DNA of 64,000 nucleotides from Rhodoligotrophos appendicifer (GTDB lineage Bacteria > Pseudomonadota > Alphaproteobacteria > Rhizobiales > Im1): contig NZ_VHKL01000009.1 of assembly GCF_007474605.1 (NCBI RefSeq), positions 124,001-188,000 on the forward strand. Reading direction: 5' to 3'. Shown here one piece after another: positions 28,301 to 38,110 of this stretch. The notes beneath the pieces were generated by a model. It searched no databases, was not told where the DNA came from, and saw nothing but the letters and a program-made list of their open reading frames with translations. Both the position numbers and the translations under genes were made by a program. The number at the start of each line of letters is the position of its first letter. Positions within the stretch are counted from its first letter, which is position 1.

Positions 28301-28528
28301 AATTGCGTGGTCATCGCCGTCAATCTCGACCCGCACAATGTCCAGAGCGCTGCGATGGAAATCCCGCTGTGGGCCCTTGGGCTGCCGGACGGGGCTTCCA
28401 TCGAGGTCGTTGATCTCGTCGACGAACACCGCTTCACCTGGAGCGGCAAAACACAAACCATCACCCTCGATCCGGGCTTTCGTGCCTATTCCGCCTGGCG
28501 GCTAGTGCCGCCAGTGCAGGCGATGTGA
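25307..28528 (+). CDS. glgE: Maltosyltransferase GlgE with N-terminal pseudo-glycosidase domain
   Basis: This 1073-residue GH13 enzyme transfers maltose from maltose-1-phosphate onto alpha-1,4-glucans. Residues from about 430 match the usual ~660-residue GlgE: a beta-sandwich N domain, then a TIM barrel with nucleophile D800 in FRVDNPHTKP, acid/base E829 in FLAEAFTRPK, and TNTPDINP. The first ~425 residues form an extra GH13-like domain, but it lacks the catalytic acids (see findings). Long fused forms of this kind occur in other Hyphomicrobiales. It is first of seven same-strand glucan/trehalose genes; treS follows after 71 bases. Confidence 0.93.
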   Translation: MQQKTSRSAKKAPIGRNAAMLRLTPRIYGFNPLLAGPASSWGSQFQRIAAMGFDALHIDPSSTAPSPGFFEIGIEPHDLHRLVRGEDQRTPEDILAGVVEQAGREGLAVLVDIAIAPEEPARLDLFGDRAEESLSHIAEQITRAKEMGVAGFRCRRAHAVPAWIWSRLKQQAGDAILIADTLPAAIDTTLSVLQDGSFDLVFNSSAWWDFRQEWAFTQYDQLRRLTPTIAFPEDVRTGRLSSNFGHLPAAEIERLYRQRYLFAIGFSAGVWCPMGFEFGLRSFPHAAEVEEGHWERHEADKQFDLSSFIRDANALKSSQPALAQERLLRPVVAPDNALAGFLRLDQESDTAAENAVVVLINPTGSAQSGPGLARILAAAGGRFESFDDVTPSRSTPSDVLTPHETVLLRGAAAAIAAARPHELSIDDLAEERIAIEAVSPEIDFGRFPAKRLVGDVLTVEADIFSDGHDVTAAALLYREPGADAWIETPMTHVINDRWSGSFQLSKIGRYDYRLTGWKDNFGYWQYEVGKKQAAGVDVGLELREGLALVREAMSHADGPELSALEDLTKVAPESAQIEALMSPQTMALMRLTAPRANLTTCERTLQVIVERRAAAVSAWYELMPRSQSGDVNRHGTFDDVISRLPYVRDMGFDVLYFPPIHPIGRKNRKGRNNTLTPSAEDPGSPYAIGSAEGGHDALHPELGSFEDFERLVIAAREHGLEIALDFAIQCSPDHPWIKEHPEWFDWRPDGTIKYAENPPKKYEDIINVHFYRGAYPDLWYALRDVVLFWATKGVKIFRVDNPHTKPFPFWEWMIREVQDQHPDAIFLAEAFTRPKVMKRLAKLGFTQSYSYFTWRNTKYELTEYLTELTTQGPEDYMRPNFFTNTPDINPVYLQTSGRAGFQARLVLAATLSTVYGIYSGFELCEAAALPGREEYLDSEKYEIRAWDWERPGNIRGDVAIINRIRKDNPALWEFANLRFLNCWNDNIIAYYKITESLDNCVVIAVNLDPHNVQSAAMEIPLWALGLPDGASIEVVDLVDEHRFTWSGKTQTITLDPGFRAYSAWRLVPPVQAM

Positions 28529-28599
28529 TAACGGATCTTCTGCCGCAATCCGCCTGGATAACAGGCTGTGCTTAACCATCACCCCGGAGCTTTCAGCAT

Positions 28600-31500
28600 A
28601 TGGCCGTCGATTGGACCGATCCCACCTGGTACAAGGACGTCATCGTCTACCAGCTTCACATCAAGGCCTTCTTCGACTCCAACAATGATGGGATCGGAGA
28701 TTTTGCCGGACTGATGGAGAAGCTCGATTACGTTCAGGACCTCGGCGTCACAGCCATCTGGATCCTGCCGTTCTATCCCTCTCCGCTCCGAGACGATGGC
28801 TACGACATCGCGGATTACGAGGAGGTGAACCCCTCCTACGGCACGATGAAGGATTTCCGCCGGTTCGTGCGAGAGGCCCATCGGCGCGGAATCCGGGTGA
28901 TCACCGAGCTGGTCATCAATCACACGTCCGACCAGCATGCATGGTTCCAGAAGGCCCGAAAGGCCAAGCCTGGCAGCGCCGCCCGAGATTTCTACGTCTG
29001 GAGCGATACAGATCAGAAGTATCAGGGGACGCGCATCATCTTCCTCGATACGGAAAAGTCGAACTGGACTTGGGACCCGGAGGCCAAAGCCTATTTCTGG
29101 CACCGGTTCTATTCGCACCAGCCGGATCTGAACTTCGAGAACCCGAAGGTCCTCAAGGAAGTCATCCGGGTCATGCATTACTGGCTGGAGATGGGCGTGG
29201 ACGGCCTGCGCCTCGATGCGGTGCCCTATCTTCGCGAACGCGAGGGCACGAACAACGAGAACCTGCCAGAGACCCATGAGGTCCTGAAAACCATTCGTGC
29301 CGAGATCGATGCGTACTTCCCGGGGCGCATGCTGCTGGCGGAAGCCAATCAGTGGCCGGAGGATACACGTCCCTATTTCGGCGACGGCGACGAATGCCAT
29401 ATGGCCTTCCATTTCCCGCTGATGCCGCGGATGTATATGGCACTGGCGCAGGAAGACCGGCATCCCATCACCGACATCATCGACCAGACACCGGAGATTC
29501 CGGACAATGCCCAGTGGGCGATCTTCCTGCGCAACCACGACGAGCTGACGCTCGAAATGGTGACGGACAAGGAGCGGGATTACCTCTGGAACTATTACGC
29601 CGCCGAACGGCGCGGCCGGATCAATCTGGGCATCCGTCGGCGTCTTGCCACTCTCATGGACAATGACCGGCGCAAGATCGAGCTGATGAACGCTCTCCTG
29701 TTCTCGATGCCGGGCACCCCCGTCATCTATTACGGCGATGAGCTGGGCATGGGCGACAATTTCTTCCTGGGCGATCGCGACGGCGTGCGCACACCGATGC
29801 AGTGGTCTTCCGATCGGAACGGCGGCTTCTCGCGCTCAGACCCACAGCGGCTTTTCCTGCCGCCGGTGATGGACCCAGTCTACGGGTTCTCGGTGGTGAA
29901 TGTGGAATCGCAGCAAGCAAACCGTTCCTCGCTGCTGAACTGGATGAAGCGCATTATCTCCGTCCGCAAGCAACGCCAGGCGTTCGGACGCGGGACCTTA
30001 ACCTTCCTCTTTCCACGCAACCGAAAGGTTCTCGCTTATCTCCGGCAATATGAGGACGAGACGATCCTCTGCGTGGCCAATCTCTCGCGGTCTGCGCAGG
30101 CGGTCGAACTGGACCTGTCGAGTTTTAAAGGACGGGTTCCGGTGGAGCTGCTGGGACGCTCCTCATTTCCGCCGATCGGCGAACTTCCCTACATGCTCAC
30201 ACTGCCGGCCTATGGCTTCTTCTGGTTCGGGCTCGCGGGCGAAGCGGACCTCCCCTCCTGGCACGATCCGTTGCCGGAGGCCGTGCCGGAGTTCGCCACC
30301 ATCGTGATCCGCGACCTCCATGCAGACATCCTCGGGTTCAAATCCAGGATCCTGCTGGAGAAAAAAGTCCTCCTGGCCTTCCTGCCCAATCAGAGATGGT
30401 TTGCGGAGAAGGGCGCGCGTCAGCTGGAAGTGAGCATCGCTTCCGCAACAATGTTGGAAGGCGCCGAGGGTGCCTATGTGATTGCGGAACTCGACGTCCG
30501 ATCTGCGCCCGATGCGGAGCCACAGCGCTATCTCCTGCCGCTGGCGGCTGCCTGGGGTGAGCAACACATCAATTTTGGATCACCGCTGCTGCCGTTCACC
30601 CTGGCCAAACTGCGCCGCGGTCCGACTCTGGGGGCCCTGTTCGATGCGGCGCAAAGCGAAGATTTCGCACGGCTCATGCTGGCGGGGATGCGAGAGCAAC
30701 GGACGATCGAGAGTGACAAAGGCGAGTTGGTGTTCTGGTCAAACGAACGCCTGCAAAGCATGGAGATCGCCGAGCACGCCGAGATCCGGCGGCTGGGCGT
30801 GGAGCAGAGCAATACATCGATCCTTCTCGACGCGAAGGTGATGCTGAAGCTCTATCGCAAACTCCATCATGGGCCGCAGCCGGAGATCGAGATGGGTCGC
30901 TTCCTCACGGAGGTCGCCGACTATAAGAACACGCCTGCTCTGCTCGGGACGATCGAACACAGGAATGGCGAGGACAGCGCCATCCTTGGTGCAGCTTACG
31001 CATTCATCCGCAATCAGGGTGACGGCTGGAGCTATACCCTGGAGTGGCTCAAGAGGTTCATCGACGACACCGCCATTACCCATGCCGCAGAGGGCGATGG
31101 CTTCGAGCATGCATTGGAACCTTACCTCCTCATGGCTCACACCTTGGGCGAGCGGACGGGCCATCTCCATGCAGCACTCGCGATTGAGACGGATGACCCT
31201 GCGTTCGCTGCCGAGCCGGTCACTCGCGACGACATAGAAGGTTGGGCGAAGGCTGTGCACGAGCAGCATGAGAAGGCACGGGCAGCCGTGAAGACCCTGC
31301 CCTCGGACCTTCCCGCGAGCGCCCAGAGGTCGCTTGCCCGTTTCGAGAGCGCCCAGGAGCAGATCGCCAGACGGATCGACGAGCTCACGGAACAAGAAAT
31401 GGGCGGGCTCAAGACCCGCGTGCACGGAGACTATCATCTGGGCCAAGTGCTGGTTGCGCAGAACGATTTCTACATCGTGGACTTCGAAGGCGAGCCGGCT

Positions 31501-31893
31501 CGACCCATTGCGGAAAGACGCGCGAAGACTTCCCCCTATAAGGATGTCGCCGGCATGATCCGCTCCTTCGACTATGCGGAGTTTTCAGCCATTCGTTGGG
31601 CCGAGGACGAGCCTCTCACCGACGAGGTCGCCGTCGAAGCCGCAAAACTGTGGAACCGCCGTACCACCAGGGCGTTCCTTGAGGCATATACGGATGCCAT
31701 GAGAGGTTCACCGAGCTGGCCGGGAGCGCGGGAGGCAGATGCACTGCTCGAACTCTTCCTGCTCGAAAAAGCCCTCTACGAAATCGCGTACGAAGCCTCA
31801 AACCGCCCGCGATGGATCGATATTCCACTGACCGGGCTTATGCGGATCCTCAATCGGGAGAGAACCCCCAGTGACGACAGCGGAGACGCTTGA
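28600..31893 (+). CDS. treS: Trehalose synthase-maltokinase fusion (TreS-Mak)
   Basis: This 1097-residue bifunctional protein interconverts trehalose and maltose and phosphorylates maltose to maltose-1-phosphate, the GlgE donor. The TreS half (about 1-550) is GH13 with D206 in [11 protein letters not shown]248 in [11 protein letters not shown] and D314 in RNHDELTLE. The C-terminal half (about 570-1097) is kinase-like, with [10 protein letters not shown] (D944) as the catalytic loop and IVDFEGEP as the metal motif. Fusions of this kind are known. The end overlaps the glgB start by 23 bases. Confidence 0.94.
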   Translation: MAVDWTDPTWYKDVIVYQLHIKAFFDSNNDGIGDFAGLMEKLDYVQDLGVTAIWILPFYPSPLRDDGYDIADYEEVNPSYGTMKDFRRFVREAHRRGIRVITELVINHTSDQHAWFQKARKAKPGSAARDFYVWSDTDQKYQGTRIIFLDTEKSNWTWDPEAKAYFWHRFYSHQPDLNFENPKVLKEVIRVMHYWLEMGVDGLRLDAVPYLREREGTNNENLPETHEVLKTIRAEIDAYFPGRMLLAEANQWPEDTRPYFGDGDECHMAFHFPLMPRMYMALAQEDRHPITDIIDQTPEIPDNAQWAIFLRNHDELTLEMVTDKERDYLWNYYAAERRGRINLGIRRRLATLMDNDRRKIELMNALLFSMPGTPVIYYGDELGMGDNFFLGDRDGVRTPMQWSSDRNGGFSRSDPQRLFLPPVMDPVYGFSVVNVESQQANRSSLLNWMKRIISVRKQRQAFGRGTLTFLFPRNRKVLAYLRQYEDETILCVANLSRSAQAVELDLSSFKGRVPVELLGRSSFPPIGELPYMLTLPAYGFFWFGLAGEADLPSWHDPLPEAVPEFATIVIRDLHADILGFKSRILLEKKVLLAFLPNQRWFAEKGARQLEVSIASATMLEGAEGAYVIAELDVRSAPDAEPQRYLLPLAAAWGEQHINFGSPLLPFTLAKLRRGPTLGALFDAAQSEDFARLMLAGMREQRTIESDKGELVFWSNERLQSMEIAEHAEIRRLGVEQSNTSILLDAKVMLKLYRKLHHGPQPEIEMGRFLTEVADYKNTPALLGTIEHRNGEDSAILGAAYAFIRNQGDGWSYTLEWLKRFIDDTAITHAAEGDGFEHALEPYLLMAHTLGERTGHLHAALAIETDDPAFAAEPVTRDDIEGWAKAVHEQHEKARAAVKTLPSDLPASAQRSLARFESAQEQIARRIDELTEQEMGGLKTRVHGDYHLGQVLVAQNDFYIVDFEGEPARPIAERRAKTSPYKDVAGMIRSFDYAEFSAIRWAEDEPLTDEVAVEAAKLWNRRTTRAFLEAYTDAMRGSPSWPGAREADALLELFLLEKALYEIAYEASNRPRWIDIPLTGLMRILNRERTPSDDSGDA

Positions 31894-34099
31894 GAAGGCG
31901 AAGTCCAAAACAGAGCAGAATCCTGCGCCCGGAGCAATTCAGGCCATTGTCGAAGGGCGACACGGCGATCCCTTCGCCGTCCTCGGGCCGCATGGCGGCT
32001 CGGGCGCCCCGCTGACCGTCAACGTGTTCCTTCCAACCGCAGACGCGGTCGAGGTCGTGGATGCGGAGGGCAATAGCCTGGCATCGCTGCAGCGGATCCA
32101 TGATGCGGGCTTCTTCTCTGGCGAGGTCGCGGAGAAGACACCTGGGTTCACCTACCGATTGAAAGTCCGCTGGCCGGCTGCGGAGGAGATCCGGGAGGAT
32201 CCTTACCGGTTTCCGCCCACGATCGGCGATCTCGACATCCATCTTCTCGGGGAGGGGCGGCATCTCCGCCTTTACGATGTCCTCGGTGCGCATCTGCGGG
32301 TGATCGAGGGCGTGTCCGGCGTGGCCTTCGCGGTCTGGGCGCCGAATGCCAAACGGGTCAGCGTCGTCGGGTCCTTCAATCATTGGGATGGCCGGATCCA
32401 TCCGATGCGGCTGCGCCATGGAAGCGGCGTTTGGGAATTGTTCGTTCCGGGGATCGGTCCTGGTGAACTCTACAAATACGAAATCATCGGCGCAGACGGA
32501 TCGCGCCTTCCGCTGAAGGCGGATCCGGTGGGCCTCGCGTCGGAGCATCCGCCGGAGACAGCCTCGAAGGTGGCGCGGTCGGATCCGCTGCCGTGGAAAG
32601 ACGAAGGCTGGCTGAAGACGCGGGAGCAGGCGCAAGCCCTCGGTGCTCCGGTCTCGATCTATGAATGCCATCTCGGCTCCTGGGCGCGTCAGGATGGCTG
32701 GCGGATGTTGAATTGGGACGAGCTTGGAGAACGGCTGATCCCCTATGTCAGCGACATGGGATTCACCCATATCGAATGCCTGCCCATCTCGGAATTTCCA
32801 TTCGACGGGTCCTGGGGATACCAGCCCATCGGTCTTTTCGCGCCGACCAGCCGTTTCGGTTCACCTGAAGCCTTTCAGCGTTTCGTGGAAAAGGCGCATC
32901 AGGCGGGTATCGGCGTCATCATCGACTGGGTGCCAGGACATTTTCCCACCGACGCCCATGGGCTCGGCAATTTCGATGGGACCGCACTCTACGAGCATGC
33001 GGATCCACGGCAGGGATTCCACAAGGACTGGAGCACCCTGATCTACAATTACGGCCGCCGGGAAGTCCTGAATTTCCTCCTGGCCAACGCGCTCTACTGG
33101 CTGGACAAGTTCCATATCGACGGACTGCGCGTGGATGCAGTCGCCTCCATGCTGTATCTCGACTACAGCCGGCAGCCCGGCGAGTGGGTGCCGAACATGT
33201 ATGGCGGTAATGAGAATCTGGAGGCCGTGTCCTTCCTCAAGCAGCTCAACGAGCTGGCCTACGGCCATTTCCCCGGCACCATCACCGTCGCCGAAGAATC
33301 GACCGCCTGGCCGTCCGTCTCCCGGCCGACCTATCTGGGTGGGCTCGGTTTCGGATACAAATGGAACATGGGATGGATGCACGACACCCTGTCCTATATG
33401 AGCCATGAGCCGATCCATCGGCGTTTCCATCAAAACCAGCTCACCTTCGGGCTGCTCTATGCGTTCTCCGAGAATTTCGTGCTGCCGCTCTCTCATGACG
33501 AAGTTGTTCATGGGAAAGGGTCGCTTCTCGGCCGGATGCCCGGTGACAGGTGGCAGAAATTCGCCAATCTCCGTGCCTATTTCGGGTTCATGTGGACGCA
33601 TCCGGGTAAAAAGCTCCTCTTCATGGGAGGCGAGTTCGGCCAGGAGCGGGAGTGGAACCACGATGCCAGCCTCGACTGGCATCTGCTGGACGACCCCATG
33701 CATCGCGGCGTGCAGAAGCTGGTCAGAGATCTCAACGGAGCCTATCGCTCGCTTCCTGCTCTGCATGCTAAAGACTGCGATCCGAGCGGATTCCAATGGG
33801 TGGACGCCTCCGACAGCGAGAACAGCGTGATTTGCTACCTCCGTTTCGGAAACGATGGTGACAAGCCGGTGCTCGTGGTCAGCAACTTCACACCCATCGT
33901 GCGCCACGACTACAGGATCGGGGTGCCACAGGGCGGTCTTTGGCACGAGCGGGTCAATACCGATGCTGCGGATTATGGCGGCAGCGGCGTGGGAAACGGT
34001 GGCGCAGTCAGGGCGGATGAGGCATCCTGGCACGGGCGGTCGCATTCGCTCTGCCTAACGCTGCCGCCGCTTGCAACCCTGGTGCTGGAACCCGAATAA
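31871..34099 (+). CDS. glgB: 1,4-alpha-glucan branching enzyme
   Basis: This 742-residue GH13 enzyme introduces alpha-1,6 branches. It has an N-terminal extra domain, a CBM48 domain ([20 protein letters not shown]) and the barrel with D422 in [11 protein letters not shown]475 in [10 protein letters not shown], and [14 protein letters not shown]. It ends with a C-terminal beta domain. The start is GTG at 31871, inside treS, so translation is probably coupled. glgX begins three bases after its stop. Confidence 0.96.
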   Translation: MTTAETLEKAKSKTEQNPAPGAIQAIVEGRHGDPFAVLGPHGGSGAPLTVNVFLPTADAVEVVDAEGNSLASLQRIHDAGFFSGEVAEKTPGFTYRLKVRWPAAEEIREDPYRFPPTIGDLDIHLLGEGRHLRLYDVLGAHLRVIEGVSGVAFAVWAPNAKRVSVVGSFNHWDGRIHPMRLRHGSGVWELFVPGIGPGELYKYEIIGADGSRLPLKADPVGLASEHPPETASKVARSDPLPWKDEGWLKTREQAQALGAPVSIYECHLGSWARQDGWRMLNWDELGERLIPYVSDMGFTHIECLPISEFPFDGSWGYQPIGLFAPTSRFGSPEAFQRFVEKAHQAGIGVIIDWVPGHFPTDAHGLGNFDGTALYEHADPRQGFHKDWSTLIYNYGRREVLNFLLANALYWLDKFHIDGLRVDAVASMLYLDYSRQPGEWVPNMYGGNENLEAVSFLKQLNELAYGHFPGTITVAEESTAWPSVSRPTYLGGLGFGYKWNMGWMHDTLSYMSHEPIHRRFHQNQLTFGLLYAFSENFVLPLSHDEVVHGKGSLLGRMPGDRWQKFANLRAYFGFMWTHPGKKLLFMGGEFGQEREWNHDASLDWHLLDDPMHRGVQKLVRDLNGAYRSLPALHAKDCDPSGFQWVDASDSENSVICYLRFGNDGDKPVLVVSNFTPIVRHDYRIGVPQGGLWHERVNTDAADYGGSGVGNGGAVRADEASWHGRSHSLCLTLPPLATLVLEPE

Positions 34100-34101
34100 A
34101 C

Positions 34102-36174
34102 TTGGCCACTGACTATCGGATTTCGACGGGCGCGCCAGCGCCGCTCGGTGCGACCTTCGACGGGTCGGGCGTCAATTTCGCTTTGTTCTCGGCTCATGCC
34201 GACAAGGTGGAGTTGTGCCTCTTCGATTCGAGCGGAGAGCGCGAAGTTGCACGGTTGGTGCTGCCCGGCAGGACCGGCGATGTCTGGCATGGTGCTCTGC
34301 CGGATGCCGAGGTCGGACAACTCTACGGCTATCGCGTTCATGGACCTTACGACCCACATCGCGGCCATCGGTTCAATCCGAACAAGCTGCTGGTCGATCC
34401 CTACGCGAAGGCGCTGCATGGATCTCTCCAGTGGACGGACGAAGTGTTCGGGTTTCAGCGCGGGAGTCCGGAGGCCGATCTTTCCTACGACACCCGGGAC
34501 AGCGCAGCTTATGTTCCCAAATGCCGGGTCATAGACCCGGCATTTTCTTGGGGTGACCATAAGGCGCCCGGACATGCCTGGACCGACACCGTTCTGTACG
34601 AAGCGCATGTCGGCGGCCTGACGATGCTGCATCCCGAGCTCGGGCCCGATGAGCGGGGCACCTTCGACGGCGTCGGCTCAAGCGCCATCATCGAGCATCT
34701 GGTGAAACTCGGGATCACCTCGGTCGAATTGCTGCCGGTACACGCCTTCGTCGACGAATTTGCCCTGTTTCAGAGGGGGCTCGCGAATTATTGGGGTTAC
34801 AATACCCTCGGCTTCTTCGCACCCCATGGGCCTTATCTGGGTCCATCGCAGAATCCCAACCGCTTCAAGACCATGGTTAACCGGCTGCATGATGCGGGGA
34901 TCGAGGTGATCCTCGACGTGGTTTTCAACCACACCGCCGAAACAGAAGAGATCGGCCCGACACTCTCGTTTCGTGGAATCGACAACGCCTCCTATTACTG
35001 GCTGCGCGAGGATGATCCCCGGTATTACGTGAATGTCACAGGGACCGGTAACAGCTTCAATGTGCGCCATCCCCAGGTGCGCCAGCTGGTCGTCGATTCC
35101 CTGCGCTATTGGACAGACGTGATGGGCGTCGATGGGTTCCGTTTCGATCTGGCTTCCACACTTATCCGGGACGGGGACGGTTTCGATACATCCGGCGGAT
35201 TCCTACAGGCCGTCACGCAGGATCCGGTGCTTGCGAAGGTGAAAATGATCGCCGAGCCTTGGGATGTGGGTCCGGATGGCTACAAGGTGGGCGCCTTTCC
35301 ACCGGGATGGGCCGAGTGGAACGATCGCTTCCGGGATACGGTTCGCGCCTTCTGGCGCGGTGACGAGAGAATCGTGCCGGAGCTGGCAGGACGGCTTTTG
35401 GGGTCAGCAGACCTCTTCGACCATGCCGGCCGGAAGGCATGGACTTCCGTCAATTTCATCACCGCCCATGACGGCTTCACCCTAAAGGACCTCGTTTCTT
35501 ATGAGGGGAAGCACAACGAAGCGAATGGGGAGGGGAACCGGGATGGAAATGACAATAATTTCAGTGCAAATTACGGCGTCGAGGGGCCGACATCCGATCT
35601 GACCATAAGAGATGTTCGAGACCGGCAGGTTCGCAACATGCTTGCAACCCTTCTGGTTTCGCAGGGCACTCCTATGCTGTTGATGGGAGACGAATTAGGA
35701 CGAACGCAGCAGGGGAACAACAATTCCTATGCCCAAGCGAATGCGCTGAACTGGATCGATTGGCCGAATGTCGGAGATGCCGGCAGGTCTCTCCAAAGCT
35801 TCGTGGCGCAGCTCACCGAACTCCGGCGATTGCGTCCGTTGTTGCGATCACCCGACTTCAAGCATGGCACCGAGATCTCGCCCGGCGTGAGGGATGTCGT
35901 CTGGCTGCGGCCGGACGGCGGCGAGATGGAGACAGAGAATTGGGTGGATCCGATCGCCCACAGCCTGGGGGTCAGGCTCGCCGCGACAGGAGAACCAGAT
36001 CTCTATTTGATGATGAACGCCTCTACCACCGATGTCGACTTCACCCTGCCCGTTGGGCCATCGTGGACAGTTCTGCTGCGCACTGGAGAGGAGGAGCCTG
36101 GACAACACCTTTCGGGCGGAGAGAGGCTTTACGTCCAGAACCGGAGCTTCGTCATCGTGGAGGCGGCGGGGTAG
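34102..36174 (+). CDS. glgX: Glycogen debranching enzyme GlgX/TreX type
   Basis: This 690-residue isoamylase-type GH13 enzyme hydrolyses alpha-1,6 branch points. CBM48 (GSGVNFALFSAHADKVELCL) is followed by the barrel with FDLAS (nucleophile region), MIAEPWDVG (acid) and TAHDGFTLKDLV, plus the family phrase NYWGYNTLGFF. The TTG start at 34102 follows the glgB stop directly. The coding sequence contains a strong hairpin at 34519-34545. In this cluster it probably supplies linear chains to TreY. Confidence 0.94.
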   Translation: MATDYRISTGAPAPLGATFDGSGVNFALFSAHADKVELCLFDSSGEREVARLVLPGRTGDVWHGALPDAEVGQLYGYRVHGPYDPHRGHRFNPNKLLVDPYAKALHGSLQWTDEVFGFQRGSPEADLSYDTRDSAAYVPKCRVIDPAFSWGDHKAPGHAWTDTVLYEAHVGGLTMLHPELGPDERGTFDGVGSSAIIEHLVKLGITSVELLPVHAFVDEFALFQRGLANYWGYNTLGFFAPHGPYLGPSQNPNRFKTMVNRLHDAGIEVILDVVFNHTAETEEIGPTLSFRGIDNASYYWLREDDPRYYVNVTGTGNSFNVRHPQVRQLVVDSLRYWTDVMGVDGFRFDLASTLIRDGDGFDTSGGFLQAVTQDPVLAKVKMIAEPWDVGPDGYKVGAFPPGWAEWNDRFRDTVRAFWRGDERIVPELAGRLLGSADLFDHAGRKAWTSVNFITAHDGFTLKDLVSYEGKHNEANGEGNRDGNDNNFSANYGVEGPTSDLTIRDVRDRQVRNMLATLLVSQGTPMLLMGDELGRTQQGNNNSYAQANALNWIDWPNVGDAGRSLQSFVAQLTELRRLRPLLRSPDFKHGTEISPGVRDVVWLRPDGGEMETENWVDPIAHSLGVRLAATGEPDLYLMMNASTTDVDFTLPVGPSWTVLLRTGEEEPGQHLSGGERLYVQNRSFVIVEAAG
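34519..34545 (+). repeat. Perfect inverted repeat inside glgX
   Basis: AAATGCCGGGTC and its exact complement GACCCGGCATTT flank a three-base ATA loop, followed by TCTTGG. In an mRNA this is a 12-base-pair hairpin with an A-rich and a T-rich side, resembling an intrinsic terminator. It encodes the conserved-looking peptide PKCRVIDPAFSW. Confidence 0.7.
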
Positions 36175-36260
36175 ATGCGCCGACTTCGGGCTCGAAGCAC
36201 AGCGCGCCATCCCGTATGGAAGAAAAACTCGGCGACATCATTCTGTAATGGATCAAATTC

Positions 36261-36286
36261 AGGGTGACGCCGTTTAGCGTCGGATG
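36261..36286 (+). promoter_or_regulatory. Hairpin in the treZ translation initiation region
   Basis: AGGG (36261-36264) lies 19 bases before the treZ ATG, too far for normal use. Between them GACGC (36266-36270) and GCGTC (36277-36281) form a small hairpin that would bring the AGGG close to the start codon. The rest of the 109-base glgX-treZ gap shows no promoter I can support. Confidence 0.35.
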
Positions 36287-38110
36287 ACAGAGATCAACAC
36301 AACATTTGCCTATGAGCTGCCGTATGGCGCGCAAGTCCGGAGCGATGGTTCCGTACGGTTTCGCGTCTGGGCGCCCACCCAGCCGAGCATGGCCGTTTCG
36401 CTGCCCGGAGTGGACGAAAGCGTCCCGATGGAACCGGATGGCGACGGCTGGTTCAAACTTGAAACCAACAAGATCGCTGTCGGAGGCTCCTATCTTCTGG
36501 AGCTACCGGATGGAATGCGGGTGCCCGATCCGGCCTCGCGGTGCCAAGAAACGGATGTCGATGGCCCCAGCGTGGTCATCGATCCTCGACGGTATCAATG
36601 GCGCAATGGCGCGTGGGCTGGCCGGCCTTGGGAAGAGGTCGTCCTTTATGAGCTTCATGTCGGGACGGTCACGCCGGAGGGCACATTCGAGGGGCTGAGG
36701 AAACGGCTCGACCATTTCGTCGACATCGGCATAACGGCCATAGAACTCATGCCGGTCGCCGATTTCAGCGGGAACAGAGGCTGGGGCTATGATGGCGTGC
36801 TGCCCTATTCCCCGGAACGCTCCTACGGCACCCCTGACGAGCTCAAGCGCCTCATCGACGAGGCCCACGGCAAAGGGCTGATGGTTTTCCTCGACGTCGT
36901 CTACAACCACTTCGGACCGCTGGGAAACTACCTGCCCAGTTATGCCGGGCTGTTCTTCGATGAGAACCGCAAAACGCCTTGGGGAGACAGCATCGATTTC
37001 ACTCAGCAGCCAGTGCGCGATTTCTTTGCGGAGAATGCCCTCTTCTGGCTGGAGGAGTATCGGTTCGATGGATTGCGGTTCGACGCCGTCGACCACATCA
37101 TCGACCCTTCCGATGACCATTTTCTGGAAGAGATGGCGCGGCGCGTGCGAGGTCGGATTACCGATCGCCACGTTCATCTGGTGCTGGAGAACGACAACAA
37201 CTCCGCCAAATTACTGGAGCGCGACCAGGACCTGACTCCGGTCCTGTTCAATGCACAATGGAACGACGATTACCATCATGTCGCCCATACGCAGGTGACC
37301 GGGGAAGGCGACGGGTACTACCAGGACTACCGAGAAGACCGGCTGACAAAGTTCGGCAAGGCGCTCTCGAGCGGCTTCGTCTATCAGGGTGACGTGTCGG
37401 AGTTCCGACAGGGCAAGAGGCGGGGCGAGCCGAGCGGGCATCTTCCGCCGACCGCCTTCGTGAACTTCATCCAGAACCACGATCAGGTCGGCAATCGGGC
37501 CTATGGGGAACGGCTCACGGATATCGCCGATTCGGGGGCCGTCGCGGCGGCCCTGGAGCTGCTGTTGTTGGCTCCGCAGATCCCGCTGCTGTTCATGGGG
37601 GAGGAGTGGGGTGAAACTCGCCCCTTCTGTTTCTTCTGCGATTTCCACGACGAGTTGGCGGACGCGGTGCGCGAGGGACGGCGGAACGAGTTCGCAAAAT
37701 TCGAGAGATTTTCCTCTCCCTCTGCGAGAGAAAGCATTCCGGACCCGAACTCGCTCTCGACGTTCGAGGCATGCAAGCTGGATTGGAACAAGGCACAGGA
37801 TGGCGAGCATGCGGAACGCATGGCGCTTGTGAGCCGACTGCTCCATTTGCGTGCCGAACGGATCGTTCCTCTGCTCAAGCGAATCGGCGGTTCTGCCGGG
37901 GCGGTGGAGATGCTGGATGGGCACGTGATGAAATGCACATGGCAGTTCGATGGAGGGGCGCTGATCGTGACGGCCAATCTGCAGAGCGAGACGGCAGCCA
38001 TGCCTTCCATCGAGGGTGAGATCCTCCATGGCGCCGTGGGGGGAGACGGAGGCGGAAGCCTCCCCGGATGGACCGTCGTCTGGTCACTGCAAGAGCATTC
38101 CACAGCATGA
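36284..38110 (+). CDS. treZ: Malto-oligosyltrehalose trehalohydrolase
   Basis: This 608-residue GH13 enzyme releases trehalose from maltooligosyl-trehalose made by TreY. It has an N-terminal sandwich (FRVWAPTQPSMAV) and the family motif ELHVGTVTPEGTF. The barrel contains GLRFDAVDHI, VLENDNNS and FIQNHDQVGN, with TreZ-specific VYNHFGPLGNYL and FFCDFHDELA. ATG 36284 is the assigned start. Its stop overlaps the malQ ATG (ATGA). Confidence 0.95.
   Translation: MTEINTTFAYELPYGAQVRSDGSVRFRVWAPTQPSMAVSLPGVDESVPMEPDGDGWFKLETNKIAVGGSYLLELPDGMRVPDPASRCQETDVDGPSVVIDPRRYQWRNGAWAGRPWEEVVLYELHVGTVTPEGTFEGLRKRLDHFVDIGITAIELMPVADFSGNRGWGYDGVLPYSPERSYGTPDELKRLIDEAHGKGLMVFLDVVYNHFGPLGNYLPSYAGLFFDENRKTPWGDSIDFTQQPVRDFFAENALFWLEEYRFDGLRFDAVDHIIDPSDDHFLEEMARRVRGRITDRHVHLVLENDNNSAKLLERDQDLTPVLFNAQWNDDYHHVAHTQVTGEGDGYYQDYREDRLTKFGKALSSGFVYQGDVSEFRQGKRRGEPSGHLPPTAFVNFIQNHDQVGNRAYGERLTDIADSGAVAAALELLLLAPQIPLLFMGEEWGETRPFCFFCDFHDELADAVREGRRNEFAKFERFSSPSARESIPDPNSLSTFEACKLDWNKAQDGEHAERMALVSRLLHLRAERIVPLLKRIGGSAGAVEMLDGHVMKCTWQFDGGALIVTANLQSETAAMPSIEGEILHGAVGGDGGGSLPGWTVVWSLQEHSTA

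Noticed and set aside
32861-34045. 394-codon minus-strand frame inside glgB
   Set aside because: It is antisense to an unambiguous branching enzyme and has no recognisable domain.
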